Assembly (NCBI GenBank): GCA_963422745.1
Contig: OY730477.1
Coordinates: forward strand, 1,302,001-1,366,000
From: G963422745 sp963422745
GTDB taxonomy: Bacteria; Actinomycetota; Acidimicrobiia; Acidimicrobiales; Aldehydirespiratoraceae
Direction: 5' to 3'
DNA length: 64,000 nt
Below, piece after piece: positions 18,662 to 26,967 of the stretch (position 1 is the first letter of the stretch; each line of letters opens with the position of its first letter). A program made the position numbers and the translations under genes. The notes under the pieces were generated by a model that saw nothing but the letters and a program-made list of their open reading frames with translations, was not told where the DNA came from and searched no databases.

Positions 18662-19227
18662 GCGACGAGGTTCTTGATCTTGTACTTGAAGATGTGGCCG
18701 AGAAAATGGCCGGGGTGTTGGTCCACGCCCGTCGCGAGTTCTCCACGGTGCGTACCGGTCGTGCGTCGTCCGCTTTTGTCGAGCGACTAACCGTGGAGGC
18801 TTACGGTGTAGAAATGAAACTCAGGGAGCTGGCAAGCTTCGCGGTTCCCGAGGCCCGCCAACTCATTGTCACTCCGCACGACGCTGGAAATCTGAATGCG
18901 ATTGAGCGGTCAATTATCCACGCCAATCTTAGTCTTAGCCCGGTCAATGACGGCCGGATCATCAGACTGAACTTCCCGCCATTAACCGAGGAACGCAGGC
19001 GTGATCTCGTGAGGGTCATTGGGACGATGGCTGAGGATGCCAAGCAGCGGGTGAATTCTGTGCGTCGATCCGCTCGCAAGGAGTTCGATGATCTTGGCGA
19101 TGACGGGGGGATCTCCAAGGACGCCATCGCGCGCGCAGAGAACCGACTTGACCTGCTCAAGGACAGGTTCATTGAAGAGATCGAAGCCGCTCAAACCCGA
19201 AAGCAGGAGGAGTTGCTGGAGGTCTGA
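18658..19227 (+). CDS. frr: Ribosome recycling factor
   Basis: RRF splits post-termination ribosomes with EF-G. The 189 residues show VLVHARREFSTVRTGRASSAFVERL, the middle FPPLTEERRRDLVRVI and the C-terminal helix NRLDLLKDRFIEEIE. The start codon is TTG, overlapping the pyrH stop (TTGA), one of the rarer starts in this window. Confidence 0.95.
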   Translation: MSDEVLDLVLEDVAEKMAGVLVHARREFSTVRTGRASSAFVERLTVEAYGVEMKLRELASFAVPEARQLIVTPHDAGNLNAIERSIIHANLSLSPVNDGRIIRLNFPPLTEERRRDLVRVIGTMAEDAKQRVNSVRRSARKEFDDLGDDGGISKDAIARAENRLDLLKDRFIEEIEAAQTRKQEELLEV

Positions 19228-19255
19228 TCTTTCACAGCAACGGAAGGGTAAACAA

Positions 19256-20527
19256 GTGAACAATGATCCGAACAAAGACGATGATCCGAACAAATCAGAG
19301 AGCCGACATTTGACCGAGGACCAGGAGTACTCCGCGGACTTGCCAGCACCCGGACGATCAGTGTTCGGCGAAGACGATTCCTCATTCACCGAAGACGACG
19401 ATGCCGTTCCTCACTGGCGAGATCCAGCCACCGGGTCTGTTCCGATGGTGGGGGCGCAAGCAACGGGGTCTTTTGATCCCGCGCCGGAGCCGACACTCAT
19501 CGAAGACGATCCCGACGACTTGGTTGCCTGGAGCACCCTGGCCGACGGTCCGGCTTGGTCGGCGGCATCTTTGGAGGGCCCGGCCCCACCTGGGGTCGAC
19601 ACAGCCGACGAGTTCTTCGGGTTTGACGACGCAAGCCCACCTGGCGGCCACCCCCGCACTGACCCAATCGGCGCTCCGCCGGGTGTGGCGCGGACGTCCC
19701 GACCCGAGCGCAACATGGGGGTAGCTGCTGTGGTCGGGTTGGGGTTGGCGGTCTTGATTCTCGCAGCCATGTATATCGATCCACTTGCTGCTTTGGGTGT
19801 GGTAGTGATCGGCTTGGGACTGGCATCTGCGGAATTCTTCAACGCGGTACGTATAGCCGGATATCAACCGGCGGTGCTCGTGGGTATTGCTGGCACCGTG
19901 GTCATGCCGGTGGCGGTTTACTGGCGAGGCCCCGAGGCGATGCTCCTTGGCCTGCTCCTGGTGCTTGTATGCGGGTCTTTGTGGTACCTGATCGGGGTGT
20001 CCAACGGTGCGCTGCGCGGTCTGGGGGCGACGATGGTTGGTTTCGTGCAGATTGGCCTGCTGGGGTCGTTTGCCGCTTTGATGCTTGATGTGCCGACCCA
20101 TGGCACAGGGCTATTCACAGTCGCCATCTTCTTGACCGTTGCCTACGACGCTGGCGCCATGATCATTGGTGGGGTGATGGGTCGTACACAGATCTCAACG
20201 GCGAGTCCCAACAAGACCGTGGAAGGACTTATTGGTGGAATGGCCGTCGTGATCGGCACCGCAATCATCATGGGCGGGCTCGGCAACCCCGCTCCGCTTG
20301 CCGACAGCACGACCGGCGGCGGCATGGGCGTGATGATCATGTTGGGAGTAGCCGTTGCCGTTGTTGCACCGATTGGAGATCTTGCCGAGTCACTGATCAA
20401 ACGTGACCTCGGCATCAAGGATATGGGCTCTATCCTGCCTGGCCATGGCGGCATCTTTGATCGTATTGATGCCATGTTGTTCGTAATGCCGACAACTTGG
20501 TACGTGGCGCAGGCGGTCCTGACCTAG
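19256..20527 (+). CDS. cdsA: Phosphatidate cytidylyltransferase CdsA with acidic N-terminal extension
   Basis: CdsA makes CDP-diacylglycerol from phosphatidate and CTP in the membrane. The signature near the C-terminus is intact (SLIKRDLGIKDMGSILPGHG, then GIFDRIDAMLF). About 8 membrane helices follow an unusual N-terminal part of roughly 150 residues rich in Asp, Glu, Pro and Gly, probably disordered and cytoplasmic. The GTG at 19256, with GGAAGGG upstream, keeps the gene clear of frr. It belongs to the phospholipid step in the tsf-pyrH-frr-cdsA-dxr cluster. Confidence 0.93.
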   Translation: MNNDPNKDDDPNKSESRHLTEDQEYSADLPAPGRSVFGEDDSSFTEDDDAVPHWRDPATGSVPMVGAQATGSFDPAPEPTLIEDDPDDLVAWSTLADGPAWSAASLEGPAPPGVDTADEFFGFDDASPPGGHPRTDPIGAPPGVARTSRPERNMGVAAVVGLGLAVLILAAMYIDPLAALGVVVIGLGLASAEFFNAVRIAGYQPAVLVGIAGTVVMPVAVYWRGPEAMLLGLLLVLVCGSLWYLIGVSNGALRGLGATMVGFVQIGLLGSFAALMLDVPTHGTGLFTVAIFLTVAYDAGAMIIGGVMGRTQISTASPNKTVEGLIGGMAVVIGTAIIMGGLGNPAPLADSTTGGGMGVMIMLGVAVAVVAPIGDLAESLIKRDLGIKDMGSILPGHGGIFDRIDAMLFVMPTTWYVAQAVLT

Positions 20528-20576
20528 GTGTTCACGAACCTGTCGACCGCTGCGCGGTATCTTGAGGTTAAGACCG

Positions 20577-20582
20577 TAGCGT
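20577..20582 (+). promoter_or_regulatory. -10 box of dxr (leaderless)
   Basis: TAGCGT ends 7 nt before the ATG at 20590. It would start the dxr-rseP unit independently of cdsA. Confidence 0.4.
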
Positions 20583-20589
20583 CGGCGCC

Positions 20590-21753
20590 ATGACCACGCC
20601 GGTCGCTGTTCTCGGCTCTTCGGGTTCGATCGGAACCCAGACACTTGAAGTCGTTGCAGCCTCCGCAGACCAATATCGGGTCAGTGCTTTGGGTGTGGAC
20701 TCGTCGGTGGACGTTGTTGTTGACCAGGCACAAGTGTTCCGCCCCGACATCGTAGCGGTTGGCGATGAGAGAGCCGCGGTAGGGCTCAAAGATCGTCTCC
20801 CGGCCGGAACCACGCTGCTGGTGGGTGCAGACGCGAACGCCGACGCCATCGCCGGGGCCGACATCGTCGTCAACGGTGTAGTCGGGTTCGCCGGTCTCGG
20901 TGTCACGATGGCAACTCTGGGAACCAATAAGCGACTGTGCCTTGCCAACAAGGAGTCGCTGATCGCCGCTGGTCCCATTGTGCGGCGGGCTCGAAAGACC
21001 TCACAGGCCGAACTCATCCCGGTGGATAGCGAACACTGCGCCGTTCACCAATGTCTCAACGGCACTATCGACAAAGCGGGTGCGCACTTCCGGATCGTCC
21101 TCACGGCCAGCGGTGGGCCCTTCAGGGGCAGGAGTATCGCTGAACTTGAATCCGTTGGCGTTGAGGAGGCACTGGTCCATCCCAACTGGTCGATGGGTCC
21201 CAAGATCACCGTTGATTCCAGCACCCTGATGAACAAGGGACTGGAGATCATTGAAGCTCATGAGCTGTTCGGCATTGGATACGACTCCATCGACGTTGTC
21301 ATTCACCCACAATCGATTGTCCATTCCATGGTTACCTTCTCAGACGGTGCCACGCTCGCGCAGTTGTCGTTGCCCGACATGAGGATGTGCATCGGCTACG
21401 CCTTGTCATACCCCGACCGTGCACTTCGTGCCTGGGGAGCCATCGACTGGTCAGAAGTTTCGCGATTGGATTTCGGTCCGCCCGACACCAAGGCGTTCCG
21501 TTGCCTAGCTTTGGCCTATGCGGCGGGTCGGGCCGCAAAAACAGCTCCGGCGTGGCTTAATGCTGCCAACGAGGTCGCCGTGGAGGCCTTCCTGTCGCGA
21601 AGAATCCATTGGGTCGACATCGCAACTGTGGTGGACGATGCTCTGCAGCGCTGGCCCGGTACACCCGCCTGTGACATACAAACGGTGCTGGAAGCGGATC
21701 GGCGGGCACGTTCGGTAACCAAGGAACTGATAGACAGTCGGTATCAGCGGTGA
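20590..21753 (+). CDS. dxr: 1-deoxy-D-xylulose 5-phosphate reductoisomerase
   Basis: Second step of the MEP isoprenoid pathway, NADPH-dependent. The 387 residues contain the nucleotide loop VLGSSGSIGTQTLEV, NKRLCLANKESLIAAG, the metal/substrate motif PVDSEHCAVHQCL, TASGGPF, and MGPKITVDSSTLMNKGLE. The stop overlaps the GTG of the next gene (GTGA). ispG (23408) is another enzyme of the same pathway. Confidence 0.96.
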   Translation: MTTPVAVLGSSGSIGTQTLEVVAASADQYRVSALGVDSSVDVVVDQAQVFRPDIVAVGDERAAVGLKDRLPAGTTLLVGADANADAIAGADIVVNGVVGFAGLGVTMATLGTNKRLCLANKESLIAAGPIVRRARKTSQAELIPVDSEHCAVHQCLNGTIDKAGAHFRIVLTASGGPFRGRSIAELESVGVEEALVHPNWSMGPKITVDSSTLMNKGLEIIEAHELFGIGYDSIDVVIHPQSIVHSMVTFSDGATLAQLSLPDMRMCIGYALSYPDRALRAWGAIDWSEVSRLDFGPPDTKAFRCLALAYAAGRAAKTAPAWLNAANEVAVEAFLSRRIHWVDIATVVDDALQRWPGTPACDIQTVLEADRRARSVTKELIDSRYQR

Positions 21754-23312
21754 CCGCGACACCTTCGGAACCACTCGCGACGCCCTTGGAGTCATCGTCG
21801 GGTTCGGAACCGCTCCCGACACCCTCCGACAATGCGTCGTCGGGTTCGAAGTCCGACGAGTCTGCCATCAGCCCGTTGTGGCTGGTCGGCGCGCTTGTCG
21901 CACTGGGGATCCTGGCGTCGTGGAGTTGGGTGATTGTCATCGTCGGTATCGTCGCCATGCTTTTCCTTCACGAGTTGGGGCACTTCCTCACCGCCCGATG
22001 GACAGGTATGCAACCGACAGAGTTCTTCCTCGGCTTCGGACCGAAGCTGTGGTCGTTCAATAAGGGTGAGACCGAGTTCGGCCTAAAGGCGATTCCCGCT
22101 GGTGCCTACGTCCGGATCGTCGGTATGAACAACCTCTCCGACACCGAACCGGAGCACGAGGACCGGGCATACCGTCTAAAGAGCTACCCGCGAAAACTCC
22201 TGGTCGTCTCGGCCGGGTCGATAATGCACTTCCTGGTGGCGCTCGTGCTGCTGTATGTCCTGATTGTTCAATACGGGATCCCGTCGCAGGATGGTTGGGA
22301 GGTCGACCGGGTCGTCGCCCAAAGCGCCGCCTTCGAGATCGGAATTCGCCCGGGCGACAGGATCATCTCCGTGGATGACGAATCGGTGGACAGCTTTGGG
22401 CACTTCGCGAACCTGATCGAGCAGCGGGGAGGCAAGCCCGTTGAGATCGCCTATGAGCGAGACGCCGAGACGATCATGCAGTCGGTGATGTTGGGTGCAC
22501 GGCTCTCCGGTGCCGGAGCCGATGCCTTCGAGGGGTTGCTTCCACGTGACCGCATCCTTTCAATTAACGGCTCTTTGATCTCCGGCTGGGACGATGTTGT
22601 TACGGTGATTGACGGCCGCATTGGCTCGGAATTTGATTTCGTCGTGGATCCCGCTGGCCCGGACGATCGCATGGTGATTGAGAACGTAACAATCAACTCA
22701 GTGCCGCCTGCCGAGGAGGCCTTGGTCGGGTTTCTTGGCGTCGGTGCGCGCAATCTTCGAACACCGGTCGGGGCGATCGAGGGTGTTCACAGATCGATAA
22801 TCGAACTCGGATCGTTCACCAAGCTCTCAGCGGTTGGTATGTGGGACTTCTTCGTGGGCGGCGGCCTCGGTAATTTCTTGTCCGACACGTTCCTCGGCTC
22901 AGACGCGGTTGACAACTCACGTACAGATACTCTGCAGGACCCGGCCCCAGTTCGCCGCGATTCGGGGCAGGCACCCGTTCAAGCTGAGCCCGAAGAGGAT
23001 CGCATCTTGTCGATCTACGGCGCAGCCCGAGCGGGAGCCATCCTCACCGACGATAGCTATCAGGGTTTGATCGTCTTCTTTGTGGGACTCAATATCTTCG
23101 TTGGCTTGTTCAACATGATCCCGTTGCCCCCACTGGATGGAGGCTACGTCGCCGTTGCCACCTACGAACGGATCCGATCCCTACGCGGGCGTCGCCATGA
23201 GGTCGACTACGCAAAGGTAATGCCGCTCACCTATACGGTTGTTTTCTTGTTGATCGCGATCGGCTTGGTAGCCCTTTTTCGTGACATCATCGATCCGATC
23301 AATCTGGGCTGA
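21750..23312 (+). CDS. Site-2 protease (M50), RseP/Rip1 family
   Basis: An intramembrane zinc protease that cleaves anti-sigma factors or signal remnants within the membrane. The 520 residues include a disordered Ser/Pro-rich N-terminus (about 1-40), a membrane helix, HELGH (zinc ligands and Glu), two PDZ-like segments (about 175-255 and 265-330), and the C-terminal NMIPLPPLDGG carrying the third ligand Asp. A 60-residue insert with acidic character precedes the last helices. It is coupled to dxr by a 4-bp overlap, as in other actinobacteria. Confidence 0.92.
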   Translation: MTATPSEPLATPLESSSGSEPLPTPSDNASSGSKSDESAISPLWLVGALVALGILASWSWVIVIVGIVAMLFLHELGHFLTARWTGMQPTEFFLGFGPKLWSFNKGETEFGLKAIPAGAYVRIVGMNNLSDTEPEHEDRAYRLKSYPRKLLVVSAGSIMHFLVALVLLYVLIVQYGIPSQDGWEVDRVVAQSAAFEIGIRPGDRIISVDDESVDSFGHFANLIEQRGGKPVEIAYERDAETIMQSVMLGARLSGAGADAFEGLLPRDRILSINGSLISGWDDVVTVIDGRIGSEFDFVVDPAGPDDRMVIENVTINSVPPAEEALVGFLGVGARNLRTPVGAIEGVHRSIIELGSFTKLSAVGMWDFFVGGGLGNFLSDTFLGSDAVDNSRTDTLQDPAPVRRDSGQAPVQAEPEEDRILSIYGAARAGAILTDDSYQGLIVFFVGLNIFVGLFNMIPLPPLDGGYVAVATYERIRSLRGRRHEVDYAKVMPLTYTVVFLLIAIGLVALFRDIIDPINLG

Positions 23313-23395
23313 ACCGGTGCACCGGGTCGGTCACCGCCGAGATGTCACGCTGTCGCCTGAGAGGCGGCCCAAATCGATTTCACGTCGGGTTGGGT

Positions 23396-23401
23396 TAGTG
23401 T
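23396..23401 (+). promoter_or_regulatory. -10 box of ispG (leaderless)
   Basis: TAGTGT ends 6 nt before the GTG at 23408. No Shine-Dalgarno. Confidence 0.4.
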
Positions 23402-23407
23402 CGCCCT

Positions 23408-24643
23408 GTGGAGTTTGCTCACTCGTTCCGGCGACACAAGACACGTCGCATCATGGTGGGCGACGTGGCCGTGGGCGACGGTGCCCCCATAACCGTGCAA
23501 TCAATGACAGTGACGAAGACGGCCGACCACGAAGCAACGCTCCAGCAGATATACGCGCTGGCAGCAGCCGGAGCGGACATCGTTCGCTGCACTTGCAATG
23601 AGCCCGAAGCTGCTGAGGGCCTAGCGCGCATAGTGCCCCGTTCGCCCGTGCCGATCGTGGCTGATATCCACCATCAGTACCGCCGGGCGCTGGATGCATT
23701 GGAGGCTGGCGTTCATTGCCTTCGACTGAACCCGGGCAACATACGCAACCCCGAACAGATCAGAATCGTCGCGCGAGAGGCCAAGGATCGCAACGTCCCG
23801 ATTCGTATAGGCGTCAACGGAGGATCGCTGCATCCCGACCTCTACCGCAAGCACGGTCACAGGGTTACGCCCGAAGCTATGGTCGAATCGGCGCTGCAGG
23901 AGATTGCCTACTTTGACGACGTTGATTTCGATCTCATCAAGATCTCTGTCAAGGCGTCGAGCGTTCCCTTGATGATCGAGGCGTACCGTCAACTCGCCGA
24001 GGTCACCGACCATCCCTTGCATCTCGGTGTTACAGAGGCGGGACCGCCGCCGATCGGCACGCTCAAGTCCACCGCGGGTATCGCCACCTTGTTGGCCGAG
24101 GGCATCGGCGACACGATCCGTTACTCGCTCACCGCCGACCCTGTCGAAGAAGCCAAGGCCGGGCGACAACTCCTTGAGACGATGGGCCTACGCATGCGGC
24201 GAAACGTGGACATGGTTGCCTGCCCGAGCTGCGGAAGGGCCGAAGTCGACGTGTTCAAGATCGCACAGGATGCGATGAACGCGTTCGCCGACAAGCAGAT
24301 CCCGCTACAGGTTGCGGTGATGGGCTGTGTTGTCAACGGACCGGGCGAAGCCCGCGATGCTGATTTGGGAATTGCCGCTGGCAACAAACGGGGCCATCTG
24401 TTCGTCAAGGGTCACAACGTCATGGTCGTGCCCGAAGACGAAATGGTCTCAACGCTGGTTGAATGGGCGGAGTTCATCCACCAAAACGGAACCGATGCAG
24501 CTCTCAAGAAGGCCTCGGCTACGCGTGCCGGTGCCCGTCGAGCGGCTCGCGAGGACCGGCTGCGCAACCTCTCCGATATCGGCGATGATGCAAATCAAGC
24601 CGCCGCGGTGATCGCCGAGATCCGTAACCGACATCGCCGATGA
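23408..24643 (+). CDS. ispG: (E)-4-hydroxy-3-methylbut-2-enyl-diphosphate synthase
   Basis: An iron-sulfur enzyme late in the MEP pathway. The 411 residues carry the TIM-barrel part (VQSMTVTKTADHEATLQQI, then RLNPGNI, and VTEAGPPPIGTLKS) and the [4Fe-4S] ligands in ACPSCGRAEVDV and VMGCVVNGPGEA. The C-terminal 50 residues are an Arg/Ala-rich tail. The GTG start is set by the leaderless box. It is followed by a 50-bp repeat array and a terminator. Confidence 0.96.
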   Translation: MEFAHSFRRHKTRRIMVGDVAVGDGAPITVQSMTVTKTADHEATLQQIYALAAAGADIVRCTCNEPEAAEGLARIVPRSPVPIVADIHHQYRRALDALEAGVHCLRLNPGNIRNPEQIRIVAREAKDRNVPIRIGVNGGSLHPDLYRKHGHRVTPEAMVESALQEIAYFDDVDFDLIKISVKASSVPLMIEAYRQLAEVTDHPLHLGVTEAGPPPIGTLKSTAGIATLLAEGIGDTIRYSLTADPVEEAKAGRQLLETMGLRMRRNVDMVACPSCGRAEVDVFKIAQDAMNAFADKQIPLQVAVMGCVVNGPGEARDADLGIAAGNKRGHLFVKGHNVMVVPEDEMVSTLVEWAEFIHQNGTDAALKKASATRAGARRAAREDRLRNLSDIGDDANQAAAVIAEIRNRHRR

Positions 24644-24665
24644 CTCAACTCGGCATCCGGGTACT

Positions 24666-24831
24666 CTTGGGTTTCGGGCATGTTTTGACACACCGCACGT
24701 TTCGGCATGGGTTTTCTTGGGTTTCGGGCATGTTTTGACGCAGGGCACGTTTCGGCATGGGTTTTCTTGGGTTTCGGGCATGTTTTGACGCAGGGCACGT
24801 TTCGGCATGGGTTTTCTTGGGTTTCGGGCAC
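24666..24831. repeat. 50-bp tandem repeat, 3.3 copies (array B)
   Basis: Units 24666-24715, 24716-24765 and 24766-24815 plus a partial copy to 24831. The unit starts CTTGGGTTTCGGGCATGTTT and ends CGTTTCGGCATGGGTTTT. Copies 2 and 3 are identical; copy 1 differs only around ACACC. It begins 23 bp after the ispG stop. Open frames across it on the minus strand only reflect the repeats. The remainder of 24832-24926 holds no gene. Confidence 0.92.
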
Positions 24832-24926
24832 CATTCGGCGCTTGTGGGTTCGGGCGCCACCACACCACAAGCGGCTTCGGACAGTGGTACCATCCGATGT
24901 GACGTTCGCACCCGAATTCGGATGAG

Positions 24927-24952
24927 GCGTGGCCCCTGGCCACGCTTTTTTT
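24927..24952 (+). terminator. Rho-independent terminator between ispG and rimP
   Basis: GCGTGGCC (24927-24934), loop CCT, GGCCACGC (24938-24945), then seven T. A perfect 8-bp GC-rich stem with a T-run is the clearest intrinsic terminator in the window. It would end the ispG transcript after the repeat array. Confidence 0.85.
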
Positions 24953-25017
24953 GATATTGGCTCGCTCAAGCGGATGCGTCGCCAAGCCCTTTCAAATCCT
25001 TGTCTGTTTCGATTGCC

Positions 25018-25548
25018 ATGATCAAACACGAAGTTCAACAATTGGGACCACGACACCCGGGTCAGGTCCAAACCGTGGTCGAACAAGTTCGCGAATGTCT
25101 CGATCCTGTTGTGCAGGACGCGGGAGCGGTCCTATACGACGTGGAGTTCACCGGCAGCGTGCTGCGACTATTGGTAGACCGAGATGGCGGCATCAACGTC
25201 TCAGCGATTCAGTCGATCAGCCGATCCGCAAGTCGTGTCCTTGACGATGTCGACCCAATCCCGGGCCGCTATACCCTGGAGGTCTCAAGTCCTGGTTTGG
25301 AGCGCTCGCTGCGTACCCCTGATCATTTCCGACAGGCCTTGGGAAAGAAACTGAAAGTCAAGACTCAGATCCCCTCCGACGGTGTCAGATGGTTTGTCGG
25401 CGAATTGGCTTCAGCAGACGAAACCGGCATCGAACTCACGACCCCTGATGGCAGCCACCGGTTCGGCTATGAGGAGATCACCAAATCACGAACTGTCTTC
25501 GACTGGGGCGCAGCCGCCAGGACCCGATCACAGGAGACCAGATCATGA
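25018..25548 (+). CDS. rimP: Ribosome maturation factor RimP
   Basis: RimP is needed for 30S maturation. The 176 residues show AGAVLYDVEFTGSVLRLLVDRDGGI, SISRSASRVLDDVDPIPGRYTLEVSSPGLERSL and a C-terminal SH3-like part. The ATG at 25018 is used; a TTG at 25000 is also possible. It is coupled to nusA by ATGA. Confidence 0.92.
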   Translation: MIKHEVQQLGPRHPGQVQTVVEQVRECLDPVVQDAGAVLYDVEFTGSVLRLLVDRDGGINVSAIQSISRSASRVLDDVDPIPGRYTLEVSSPGLERSLRTPDHFRQALGKKLKVKTQIPSDGVRWFVGELASADETGIELTTPDGSHRFGYEEITKSRTVFDWGAAARTRSQETRS

Positions 25549-26684
25549 AACAGGACATGTCGGATGCACTGCAGCAGCTTGCCGTTGAGCGGGGTATCTC
25601 GGTTGAGGCTTTGCTTGCGGCGCTGGCCGACGCGCTTGAGTCGGCGTACAAACGCATGCCCGAGGCTCACGAGTATGCATGGGTCACCGTTGATCCCAAC
25701 ACCATGGAATTTCGCGTACTAGCTCAGGATCTCGATTCGGAGGGCGCGCCCATAGGCGAAGAGTACGACGTCACGCCCGATGACCTCGGCCGGGTTGCCG
25801 CTCAAGCGTTCCGTCAGGTGATGGGTCAACGCATCCGCGAGGCAGAACAAGAGTTGAAGTACGAGGAGTACGCTGGCCGTGAAGGCGACATCGTCACCGG
25901 CATGATCCAACAAACCGATGCCCGTTACACCCTTTTGGATCTGGGCAGGGTGGAGGCACTACTGCCAAGGGCTGAACAGGTGCCCTACGAGCGGCCCGAC
26001 GGCAGCACCAGGATCAAGGCCTACATCGTGGAGGTTCGTAAGACGATAAAGGGGCCCCAGATCGTGGTGAGTCGGACGCATCCGGGCTTGGTCAAGCGAC
26101 TATTCGAACTTGAGGTGCCCGAGATTGCCGACGGTGTTGTTGAGATCAGGGCCTGCGCCCGGGAACCGGGTCATCGCACCAAAATCGCGGTTTGGTCCAA
26201 TGACTCCAACGTCGATCCCGTCGGTGCATGCGTGGGCGCACGTGGAGCGCGTGTGCGTCAGGTGGTGAACGAACTGCGGGGAGAGAAGATCGACATAGTT
26301 CCGTTCAGCAATGACCTCGAGGAGTTTGTCACCAGGGCTTTGTCACCCGCTCGGGTGACTCAGGTCCGCCCCGATGAGGTGACCGGAGACTGCGACGTGA
26401 TCGTTCCCGATTACCAGTTGTCGCTTGCCATAGGCAAGGAGGGCCAGAATGCCCGGTTGGCTTCGCGTCTCACGGGTTGGGGAATCAACATCAAGTCCGA
26501 GGCGCAGTTCACCGAGGAGCAGGCGTATGGGGATGTTGAATGGGCCGCGGGCGAGTGGATATTCGACGAAGAGACCTCTCAGCAGATGTGGCATCCAGCC
26601 GATGGCAGTCCCGCGATCACTCTTCAGGAGTGGGAAGCCGCACAGGCTGCTGCGGGTGACGCGCGCAAGGTCACGCAACAGTAG
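25545..26684 (+). CDS. nusA: Transcription termination/antitermination factor NusA
   Basis: NusA binds RNA polymerase and nascent RNA. The 379 residues have an N-terminal polymerase-binding domain (to about 125), an S1 domain (GDIVTGMIQQTDARYTLLDLG), and two KH domains with VGACVGARGARVRQVVNEL and LAIGKEGQNARLASRLTGW. It lacks long C-terminal acidic repeats, as usual for actinobacteria. The gene ylxR, which commonly follows nusA, is not found in the 283-bp gap to infB. Confidence 0.95.
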   Translation: MKQDMSDALQQLAVERGISVEALLAALADALESAYKRMPEAHEYAWVTVDPNTMEFRVLAQDLDSEGAPIGEEYDVTPDDLGRVAAQAFRQVMGQRIREAEQELKYEEYAGREGDIVTGMIQQTDARYTLLDLGRVEALLPRAEQVPYERPDGSTRIKAYIVEVRKTIKGPQIVVSRTHPGLVKRLFELEVPEIADGVVEIRACAREPGHRTKIAVWSNDSNVDPVGACVGARGARVRQVVNELRGEKIDIVPFSNDLEEFVTRALSPARVTQVRPDEVTGDCDVIVPDYQLSLAIGKEGQNARLASRLTGWGINIKSEAQFTEEQAYGDVEWAAGEWIFDEETSQQMWHPADGSPAITLQEWEAAQAAAGDARKVTQQ

Positions 26685-26847
26685 GGATGGGTTGATCGCC
26701 GGTGGTGGTCGGCCTGCCAGCGGTGTTAGCCAGAACGGTTAGCAATCGCCGTGCGTGAGGTGGCAACGTAAGGTTGCCGATACAGGCTCAGCCACCTATG
26801 CGAATGCAGGAACGGTCGCTAGGCTCTGATAGTCGTGGTCAATGCGG

Positions 26848-26875
26848 TTGTTCGCGTGTCCACACGAGTTTTATC
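26848..26875 (+). promoter_or_regulatory. Possible own promoter of infB
   Basis: TTGTTC (26848-26853) and TTTATC (26870-26875) are separated by 16 nt. Transcription would start near 26882, just before the hairpin at 26885. Confidence 0.35.
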
Positions 26876-26884
26876 AAAGTGACG

Positions 26885-26923
26885 GACCCGGTGTGATTCG
26901 GCCCTGCCGAGCCACACTGGGTC
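26885..26923 (+). other. Strong RNA hairpin in the infB leader
   Basis: The outer arms GACCCGGTGTG (26885-26895) and CACACTGGGTC (26913-26923) pair over 11 positions with one G-U. The inner arms TCGGC (26898-26902) and GCCGA (26906-26910) close a CCT triloop. No T-run follows, so it is not a standard terminator. A second, weaker hairpin around 26758-26800 (GGCAAC/GTTGCC) lies upstream. The infB GTG is 44 nt downstream. Otherwise 26685-26967 has no gene. Confidence 0.6.
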
Positions 26924-26967
26924 GTGAGCGTCTGCTGCGGGCGCTTTGCCAAAGGACATCAGCCTAA

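Noticed and set aside
24595..25086. Repetitive proteins encoded on the minus strand opposite ispG/rimP
   Set aside because: Open frames appear in three phases because the 50-bp unit is not a multiple of three and lacks stops; no start signal or known domain.
26685..26967. Possible ylxR remnant between nusA and infB
   Set aside because: No frame shows the expected Cys-Gly-Cys-Arg pattern or continuous homology; the region looks like leader DNA.
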